DNA of 64,000 nucleotides from Mycolicibacterium malmesburyense (GTDB lineage Bacteria; Actinomycetota; Actinomycetes; Mycobacteriales; Mycobacteriaceae). This document shows positions 58,683 to 64,000 of the stretch, one piece after another (the stretch's first letter is position 1; each line of letters begins with the position of its first letter). The notes beneath the pieces were generated by a model. It worked only from the letters and a program-made list of their open reading frames with translations, did not search any database and was not told the DNA's origin. The DNA lies in contig NZ_CVTB01000199.1 of the NCBI RefSeq assembly GCF_001050015.1, positions 4,323 to 68,322 on the forward strand, given 5' to 3'. Made by a program: the position numbers and the translations under genes.

Positions 58683-60350
58683 TCAGCGGCGGCGGCTCTT
58701 CTTGCGCGGCGGGGGCAGGGCGCCCTCGGCGCGCAGCCGGGCGGCGTGCTCGGCGAGCGCCTCCACCAGCGGCCCGACCGCGGCGACCTCGGGCTGCACG
58801 TCGACGCGCAGACCGAATTCCGCTGCGGTCTCGGCGGTCTTGGGCCCGATGCACGCCACGATGGTGCGGGCGTGCGGCTTGCCCGCGATGCCGACGAGGT
58901 TGCGCACCGTGGAGCTCGAGGTGAAGCAGACCGCGTCGAAGCCGCCGGTCTTGATCATCTCGCGGGTGTGGGCAGGCGGCGGTGCGGCGCGCACCGTGCG
59001 GTACGCCGTGACGTCCTCGATCTCCCAGCCGCGCTCGCGCAGGCCCTCGGCCAGCGTCTCGGTGGCGATGTCGGCACGCGGCAGCAGCACCCGGTTCACC
59101 GGATCGAAAACGTCGTCGTACGGCGGGAATTCGTCGAGCAGGCCCAGCGACGACTGTTCACCGGCGGGCACCAGCTCGGGATTGATGCCGAACGCGCGCA
59201 CCCGGTCGGCGGTGGCCTGGCCGACGCAGGCGATCTTCACGCCCGAGAACGCCCGCGCGTCGAGACCGAACTCGTTGAACTTCTCCCACACCGCGCGGAC
59301 CGCGTTCGTGGAGGTGAACACCACCCACTGGAACCGGCCGTCGACCAGACCCTTGACCGCGCGCTCCATCTGGGCGGGGCTGCGCGGCGGCTCGACCGCG
59401 ATGGTGGGGACCTCGATCGGCAGCGCGCCGTGGCCCACCAGCTTCTCGCTCATCTCGCCGGCCTGGTCCTTGGTGCGGGGCACCAACACGGTCCAGCCGT
59501 ACAGCGCGCGGCTCTCCCACCAATTCAGCTTGGTGCGGTTGGCCACGGTCTTGCCGATGGTCACGACGAGCGGACCGGCCAAGGGACCGGCCGGCTCGGT
59601 GCCCGCCAGGGTGGCCTTGTCGAGCAGCCCGGCCAACGTGGTCTCTACCGAACGCTGTTGGCACGTCGTGCCGTTCGCGGTGACGACCAACGGCGTGGTG
59701 TCGGTCAGCCCGTACTCGATCAGCGTGCGCGCCGCGTCGGGCAGATGGGACGCGGTCGCGTGCAGGATCAGCGGGCCGGGCGCGGCGGCCAGCGCGGCCC
59801 AGTCGACGTCGGGATCGCGGACATCGGCGACGGTGTGCGCCGACCCCAGCGGCAGGCCCGCGTACGTGGGCACCGCGGTGGTGTCGGGCAGCCCCGGCAC
59901 GATCTCGAAGTTCAGGTGCGACTTCGCCAGCGCCGACACCTCGGTGATCACCGCGTCCATCGACAACGGGTCGCCGGCCACCAGCCGCACCACGTCGACT
60001 CCGGTCCTGGCCTCGGCGATCAGCGTCTTGGCCACCTCGGCGGGATCGCCGACGGCCGATCGGATGTCGGGTCCGCCCGGGATGGCCGGTGCCTCGGTGT
60101 CCGTCGCCTCGCCGTCCTTGGCGGCCTCGGCCGGTTCGGGCCCCGACGGCGGCGGCAGCTCGCAGCCCACCAGGGCCAGCACCGCTTCCGGCACGTCGGG
60201 GTCGGTGAACACCAGGGCGGCATTGGCGAGCACGGTGTGGGCCCGCGTCGTCAGCAGCCCGGGGTCGCCGGGACCCGAACCGACGAACGTGATGCGGCCC
60301 GGCTTCGGCTTGCGCCCCCGCCCGCTGGTATGGCCTGTCATCTCACTCAC
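58683..60350 (-). CDS. hemD: HemD fusion: uroporphyrinogen III C-methyltransferase-like / uroporphyrinogen III synthase
   Basis: A 555-residue two-domain protein. The N-terminal part (about 15-250) is SUMT/CobA-like: TFVGSGPGDPGLLTTRAHTVLANAALVFTD, VRLVAGDPLSMDAV. The C-terminal part (about 265-525) is uroporphyrinogen III synthase: LVPRTKDQAGEMSEKLVGHGALPIEVPTI, VFTSTNAVRAVWEKF, CFTSSSTVRNLVGIAG. The last residues are Lys/Arg-rich. GTG at 60350 starts right after a 15-codon mini-ORF. Mycobacterial HemD is known to have this fusion. Confidence 0.94.
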   Translation of the reverse strand: MSEMTGHTSGRGRKPKPGRITFVGSGPGDPGLLTTRAHTVLANAALVFTDPDVPEAVLALVGCELPPPSGPEPAEAAKDGEATDTEAPAIPGGPDIRSAVGDPAEVAKTLIAEARTGVDVVRLVAGDPLSMDAVITEVSALAKSHLNFEIVPGLPDTTAVPTYAGLPLGSAHTVADVRDPDVDWAALAAAPGPLILHATASHLPDAARTLIEYGLTDTTPLVVTANGTTCQQRSVETTLAGLLDKATLAGTEPAGPLAGPLVVTIGKTVANRTKLNWWESRALYGWTVLVPRTKDQAGEMSEKLVGHGALPIEVPTIAVEPPRSPAQMERAVKGLVDGRFQWVVFTSTNAVRAVWEKFNEFGLDARAFSGVKIACVGQATADRVRAFGINPELVPAGEQSSLGLLDEFPPYDDVFDPVNRVLLPRADIATETLAEGLRERGWEIEDVTAYRTVRAAPPPAHTREMIKTGGFDAVCFTSSSTVRNLVGIAGKPHARTIVACIGPKTAETAAEFGLRVDVQPEVAAVGPLVEALAEHAARLRAEGALPPPRKKSRRR

Positions 60351-60398
60351 TCATCTCTCTGCTCTTCGCTCAACGCTCATCGCAGCTCTACAGCTCAT
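60351..60398 (-). CDS. Mini-ORF between hemC and hemD ([15 protein letters not shown])
   Basis: The ATG at 60398 overlaps the hemC TGA (ATGA), and the frame ends with TGA immediately before the hemD GTG at 60350. It encodes 15 residues with a GAGCGAAGAG core like that of the 44.2-kb repeat. It looks like a single-unit MIRU-type insertion or coupling ORF. Translation is unproven. Confidence 0.5.
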   Translation of the reverse strand: MSCRAAMSVERRAER

Positions 60399-61327
60399 CT
60401 GGCGTCCGCCATGAGTTCGCGCGCCCCGAGGTCGAACAGCTCCTCGGCCACCGAGAGCCCCAGCTCCTCGGCCCGGTCGGGAGTGCCGACGCCGGACGCG
60501 CGGATCACGTCGGATCCGTCCAGCGCCGCTACGCAGCCGCGCAGCGACACCTCTTCGAAGACGTTGCCGTCCTCATCGATGGACTCGACCACCTCGGCGA
60601 TCGCGCCCACCGGTGCGGAACAACCCGCCTCCAGTCGGGCGAGCAGGGCCCGTTCTGCGGTGACTGCGGCGCGCGTGTCGGCGTCGTCCAACTCCGCCAG
60701 CAGCGCGGCAAGCTCGGTGTCGCCTGCGCGGCACTCGACCGCGAGCGCACCTTGAGCCGGCGCTGGCAACATCTGCACCGGCTCGAGAGTCTCGGTGACA
60801 TCGGCCAGCCGCCCGATACGGGCCAGTCCCGCCCGTGCGACTACGATGCCGTCGAGATCACCGTTGCTAACCCTGTTCAACCTGGTATCCAGGTTGCCTC
60901 TTAGGGGGCGGATTTCCAAACCGAGACCCAGTGCTCTAAGCTGCGCGGCCCTTCGCGGGCTCGATGTGCCGATGAGCGACCCCGGCGGCAACTCGCCGAG
61001 CACCAGTCCGTCGCGGGCGACCAGGGCATCCCGCGCGTCTTCGCGCGGGGGGCTCGCGGCGATGACGAAGCGCGGGTCGACCGCCGTCGGCAAATCCTTG
61101 AAGGAGTGCACGGCGGCGTCCACCCGGCCGTCGTGGATGGCCTCCCGCAGGGCGGCGGTGAACACGCCGACGCCGATCTCCGCGATCGGTCCCTGGTTGC
61201 GGTCTCCCTCGGTCGAGATGGGGACGAGTTCGGCGTCGTGCCCGTTCGCGATCAGCGCGTCGCGAACCGTGCCTGCCTGAGTGGTCGCCAAGAGACTGGC
61301 GCGAGTTCCTATCCGAATTGCAGTCAA
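60395..61327 (-). CDS. hemC: Porphobilinogen deaminase HemC
   Basis: A 310-residue hydroxymethylbilane synthase. N-terminal [29 protein letters not shown] near residue 77, [13 protein letters not shown] near 125, [11 protein letters not shown], and the dipyrromethane-cofactor Cys in [11 protein letters not shown] near residue 240. The only in-frame start near the family start is TTG at 61327, which is rare. It lies three bases downstream of hemA. Length matches M. tuberculosis HemC. Confidence 0.95.
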   Translation of the reverse strand: MTAIRIGTRASLLATTQAGTVRDALIANGHDAELVPISTEGDRNQGPIAEIGVGVFTAALREAIHDGRVDAAVHSFKDLPTAVDPRFVIAASPPREDARDALVARDGLVLGELPPGSLIGTSSPRRAAQLRALGLGLEIRPLRGNLDTRLNRVSNGDLDGIVVARAGLARIGRLADVTETLEPVQMLPAPAQGALAVECRAGDTELAALLAELDDADTRAAVTAERALLARLEAGCSAPVGAIAEVVESIDEDGNVFEEVSLRGCVAALDGSDVIRASGVGTPDRAEELGLSVAEELFDLGARELMADAR

Positions 61328-61330
61328 GCG

Positions 61331-62698
61331 TTACTCGGCCTTATCGAGATCCGGTGCGAGCAAAGGTAATTCGGGCCCCGCGACGGCATCGACGGCCTGC
61401 TGGTCGAGCTCGAAGAGCTCGCGCAGCGCCTCGGCGTAGCTGTCCCCGCCGGGCGCGCTGGCAAGTTGCTTGACGCGCACCGTCGGCGCGTGCAGGAGCT
61501 TGTCGACCACCCGGCGCACCGTCCTGGCGACCTCGTCGCGCTGTGCGGAGCCCAGGTCCGGCAGGCGGTTGTCGAGCCGCAACAACTCCGCCTCGACCAC
61601 GTCGGCGGCGCGCTGGCGCAGCGCGGTGACGGTCGGGGTGACCTCGGCCATCCGTTGACCGGTCAGGTATTTGGCCACCTCGCCGGCGACGATCGCGCGC
61701 GCGGCTTCGGCGTCGGACGCCGCGGCGCGGGCGGCGGGTTCGCGCTGGATGCGCTCCATGTCGACGACGTAGACGCCGGGCAGGCCCGCCACGGCGGGGT
61801 CGACGTCACGGGGCATCCCGAGGTCGCAGATGACCAGCTGCTTGGGCTCTCCCCCGCAAGCGGGTGGGGCCCCCAGACCCTGCGCCAGGCCACGGTGCAC
61901 GTCGGCGAGCGAGACCACCGGCCGGACCGCGCCGGTGCAGCAGACGACCACGTCGGCGTCGGTGAGCAGGGGCGGCAGGTGGTCGAACGGGAAGGGTTGC
62001 GACTCGATGCCCAGCTCACGGATGTTGGTTGCGAGCCGTTTGGCCCGCGGCTGGCTGCGGTTGACGACGTGGATGCGGTCGACGCCCGCCCGCGCCAGGT
62101 GCTTGGCCGCCAGCGAGCCCATCGAACCCGCGCCGATGACCACCGCGGTGCGGCCGGCCAGCGAGCCGAGCTTACTTTCGGCGGTGTCCAGCGCGACCGA
62201 CACGACCGAGGCGCCCGCGGCGTCGATCCCCGTCTCGGCGTGCACCCGCTTGCCGACGGCCAGCGCGCGCTGCGACAGCTCGTGCAGGGTGCGCCCGACG
62301 GTGTGGTTGGCCTCGGCGGCGGCGTAGGCGCGGCGGACCTGGCCGAGCACCTGCTGTTCGCCGACCACCGCGGAGTCCAGGCCGGATGCCACCGCGAACA
62401 GGTGCTCGACGGCCGCTTCGGCGTACCGGACGTACGCGTATTTGGTCAGGTCGTTGAGGCTCATCCCGGAATGCTCGGAAAGCACCTGGCCGATCACCGA
62501 CAACCCGCCGTGGAACGCGTCGACGACCGCGTAGACCTCGACGCGGTTGCACGTGGACAGCACCATGGCCTCGGTGACGAGCGAGGATTGCAGCACCTGG
62601 TCGACGATCTTTGCCTGATCGGACTCGTCGGTGCTCAGCTGCTCGAGCACCGACACCGGCGCGCTGCGGTGCGAAACCCCGAAAAGCAGCACACTCAC
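61331..62698 (-). CDS. hemA: Glutamyl-tRNA reductase HemA
   Basis: A 455-residue enzyme that starts the C5 pathway by reducing glutamyl-tRNA to the semialdehyde. The catalytic Cys motif is [13 protein letters not shown] near residue 50. The substrate region is [26 protein letters not shown], the NADPH motif [17 protein letters not shown], and later [24 protein letters not shown]-rich palindrome is inserted in frame at 61847-61875. GTG start at 62698. First gene of hemA-C-D-B. Confidence 0.95.
   Translation of the reverse strand: MSVLLFGVSHRSAPVSVLEQLSTDESDQAKIVDQVLQSSLVTEAMVLSTCNRVEVYAVVDAFHGGLSVIGQVLSEHSGMSLNDLTKYAYVRYAEAAVEHLFAVASGLDSAVVGEQQVLGQVRRAYAAAEANHTVGRTLHELSQRALAVGKRVHAETGIDAAGASVVSVALDTAESKLGSLAGRTAVVIGAGSMGSLAAKHLARAGVDRIHVVNRSQPRAKRLATNIRELGIESQPFPFDHLPPLLTDADVVVCCTGAVRPVVSLADVHRGLAQGLGAPPACGGEPKQLVICDLGMPRDVDPAVAGLPGVYVVDMERIQREPAARAAASDAEAARAIVAGEVAKYLTGQRMAEVTPTVTALRQRAADVVEAELLRLDNRLPDLGSAQRDEVARTVRRVVDKLLHAPTVRVKQLASAPGGDSYAEALRELFELDQQAVDAVAGPELPLLAPDLDKAE
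61847..61875. repeat. GC-rich palindrome in frame inside hemA
   Basis: The stretch CTCCCCCGCAAGCGGGTGGG and its continuation forms a compact hairpin (CCCCGC-AA-GCGGGG-like). It encodes the loop [12 protein letters not shown] just before [10 protein letters not shown]. Very similar CCCCCGCAAGCGGG segments recur widely in mycobacterial genomes, as I remember, suggesting a mobile short repeat. Confidence 0.5.
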
Positions 62699-62823
62699 GG
62701 CTTCATCACCACGTCATCCAAGGTAGTCGGTGAACACTTAGCTCACCAAATTCCGCGCTGTTTCGCCGCAGCGGCATTGCGGTGGGGAAACGGCAAGCGC
62801 ACGCCGGTTCGCGGTGTCGTCGG

Positions 62824-63078
62824 TCAGGTGGCCAGATCGGCCCGCAGGCGGGGCTCGTCGATCTCCCAGTAGCTGTGCTCGCGGCCGTCGAGCAGAACCA
62901 CCGGAAGCCGGTCGCCGAACTCCGCGCGCAGCGACGAATCGCCCGCCTCGGCGGCGGCGTCGACGTCGGTGACGGCCAGCGTGAACCCCAGTTCGCCGGC
63001 CAGCGCCGCCAGCCGCGCCGCCGCCCCCGTGCAGATCGTGCAGCCGTCCCGCGTCAGCAAGGTCACCAGGTGCTCCAC
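62824..63078 (-). CDS. Glutaredoxin-like protein (Rv0508-like)
   Basis: An 84-residue thioredoxin-fold protein. VTLLTRDGCTICTGAAARL has a CxxC site (C-T-I-C), and DRLPVVLLDGREHSYWEIDEPRLRADL follows, with the cis-Pro in LPVVLL. It lies upstream of hemA in the same direction with 125 bp between, so it may have its own promoter. Start GTG at 63078 is tentative; GTG at 63069 is an alternative. Confidence 0.87.
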   Translation of the reverse strand: MEHLVTLLTRDGCTICTGAAARLAALAGELGFTLAVTDVDAAAEAGDSSLRAEFGDRLPVVLLDGREHSYWEIDEPRLRADLAT

Positions 63079-63105
63079 CTCGCCAGTATCTCCGCACCGG
63101 TGACT

Positions 63106-63111
63106 TAGGGT
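63106..63111 (+). promoter_or_regulatory. -10 element, leaderless promoter of the HAD phosphatase
   Basis: TAGGGT is followed by six bases and the GTG at 63118, which implies a leaderless transcript. Confidence 0.5.
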
Positions 63112-63117
63112 TGTTTC

Positions 63118-64000
63118 GTGTCTGGAATCGGCGACCGCGAAGCTGCTGAACAGCAACTTGCCGGTGAGGCGAGCGCCGAGGCGGCCGTCACCGACCTTGC
63201 GGCCGGAGCCGCCGCGGCCCCGCCCGCACCGCCACCGGATCTGACCGCGGCGGCGTTCTTCGACGTCGACAACACCCTGGTGCAGGGGTCCTCGCTGCTG
63301 CACTTCGCCCGCGGCTTGGCCGCCCGCAAGTACTTCACCTATGGCGACATCGCGAAATTCGTCTACGCGCAAGCGAAGTTCCAGCTCACCGGCCGCGAGA
63401 ACAGCGACGACGTGGCCGCCGGCCGGCGCAAGGCGCTGGCCTTCATCGAGGGCCGCTCGACGGCCGAGCTGATGGCCGTCGGCGAGGAGATCTACGACGA
63501 GATCATCGCCGACAAGATCTGGCCCGGCACCCGCGCGCTCGCACAGATGCATCTCGACGCCGGCCAGCAGGTGTGGCTGGTCACCGCGACCCCGTACGAG
63601 CTGGCCGCGACGATCGCCAAACGGCTGGGTTTCACCGGCGCGCTGGGCACCGCCGCCGAATCGATCGACGGGATCTTCACCGGGCGCCTGGTCGGCGACA
63701 TCCTGCACGGCACCGGCAAGGCGCACGCGGTCCGGTCTTTGGCCATCCGCGAAGGGCTCAACCTGCGCCGCTGCACGGCCTACTCGGACAGCTTCAACGA
63801 CGTGCCGATGCTCTCGCTGGTCGGCACGGCGGTGGCGATCAACCCCGACGCCGACCTGCGTGACCTCGCCCGCGAGCGAGGCTGGGAGATCCGCGACTTC
63901 CGCACCGCGCGCAAGGCCGCGCGCATCGGTGTGCCGTCCGCGCTGGCTCTCGGCGCGGCCGGCGGGGCGTTGGCGGCGGTTGTCTCCCGCCGCCAGGAAG
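63118..64000 (+). CDS. serB1: HAD-family phosphatase, SerB1-like (3' end beyond window)
   Basis: About 294 codons are present and the frame is open to the right edge. After a flexible Ala-rich N-terminus of about 40 residues, motif [23 protein letters not shown] carries the DxD, motif II is [11 protein letters not shown], motif III the GKAHAV Lys, and motif [14 protein letters not shown]. This is the SerB/HAD-IB type, like M. tuberculosis Rv0505c. The end is [15 protein letters not shown], an Ala/Gly-rich C-terminal region that continues outside the window. Confidence 0.9.
   Translation, partial: MSGIGDREAAEQQLAGEASAEAAVTDLAAGAAAAPPAPPPDLTAAAFFDVDNTLVQGSSLLHFARGLAARKYFTYGDIAKFVYAQAKFQLTGRENSDDVAAGRRKALAFIEGRSTAELMAVGEEIYDEIIADKIWPGTRALAQMHLDAGQQVWLVTATPYELAATIAKRLGFTGALGTAAESIDGIFTGRLVGDILHGTGKAHAVRSLAIREGLNLRRCTAYSDSFNDVPMLSLVGTAVAINPDADLRDLARERGWEIRDFRTARKAARIGVPSALALGAAGGALAAVVSRRQE

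Noticed and set aside
57954..60755. A 933-codon open frame on the plus strand opposite hemB, hemD and hemC
   Set aside because: It is a GC-skew shadow of real minus-strand hem genes. It has no recognisable domain and its product is Arg/Gly-rich low-complexity sequence.
62726..62748. Possible Rex-type redox operator upstream of hemA (GGTGA-N9-TCACC)
   Set aside because: The spacing and half-sites do not match the Rex consensus TTGTGAA-N4-TTCACAA; I would not claim it without binding data.
1..64000. CRISPR arrays, tRNA or rRNA genes, insertion sequences and prophage genes
   Set aside because: I saw no repeat-spacer array, no transposase or integrase motif and no cloverleaf-type RNA gene. GC and codon use look uniform, apart from short intergenic regions.

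Overview
The window is a high-GC actinobacterial chromosome segment that looks like a fast-growing Mycobacterium (Mycolicibacterium). The evidence is a yrbE/mce operon, a KstR-type operator, mycobacterial FadD8, MenB/MenE/MenA, PitA, GalE3, the cytochrome c biogenesis (ccs) genes and the hem genes. From memory, this order matches M. tuberculosis Rv0505c to Rv0551c read in reverse, with many extra accessory genes that are not in that pathogen. No database search was possible, so names rest on motifs and remembered family sequences.

Layout. 1-3.5 kb: the 5' part of an mce operon (yrbEA, yrbEB, mceA, start of mceB), reading leftward. 3.9-5.5 kb: fadD8 under a KstR-like operator. 5.6-10.2 kb: a nucleoside-kinase-like gene and an RMF/CrpP-like small protein (minus strand), then an ECF42-type sigma factor, a HAD protein, two tandem deazaflavin (F420) reductase-like genes and menB. 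10.2-14.8 kb: MpaB-type oxygenase with a divergent TetR, SDR, acyl-CoA ligase and VOC protein. 14.8-19.4 kb: pitA flanked by two DUF3349 paralogues, menE, DUF3140 and an FMN-binding protein. 19.5-27 kb: a polytopic membrane protein, a membrane-anchored molybdopterin oxidoreductase, a methyltransferase/DUF2064/GT2 operon, and a two-component system. 27-34 kb: nitronate monooxygenase, alpha/beta hydrolase, galE3, MTA phosphorylase, menA, DUF1214 with TetR, sulfotransferase. 35-40 kb: a six-gene MoxR/DUF58/VWA/TPR (Bat-like) operon. 40-43 kb: SnoaL-like gene, a frameshifted class V aminotransferase, DUF4229, a 53-residue membrane protein and a MinD-like ATPase. 43.2-49.3 kb: hemL, phosphoglycerate-mutase-like gene, ResA, CcdA, ResB, CcsB as one overlapping operon. 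49.3-57.7 kb: accessory genes including a P450, two more deazaflavin reductase-like genes, a second MpaB/TetR pair and small membrane proteins. 57.7-63.1 kb: hemB, hemD, hemC, hemA and a glutaredoxin-like gene. 63.1 kb to the end: the start of a SerB1-like HAD phosphatase.

Themes. Haem synthesis and c-type cytochrome maturation lie near menaquinone synthesis, so much of the core is respiratory. Coupling by ATGA/GTGA overlap is pervasive. Several plus-strand genes have a TANNNT -10 element 6-8 nt before the start codon, implying leaderless mRNAs; three of these -10s use the stop codon or final codons of the gene before. The most distinctive non-coding features are a family of long-stem hairpins at gene ends (one copy sits in frame inside ccdA), a tandem 35-bp MIRU-like element between resB and ccsB made of back-to-back 12-codon mini-ORFs, a similar 15-codon mini-ORF between hemC and hemD, and a leader-peptide-like mini-ORF at 50.55 kb.
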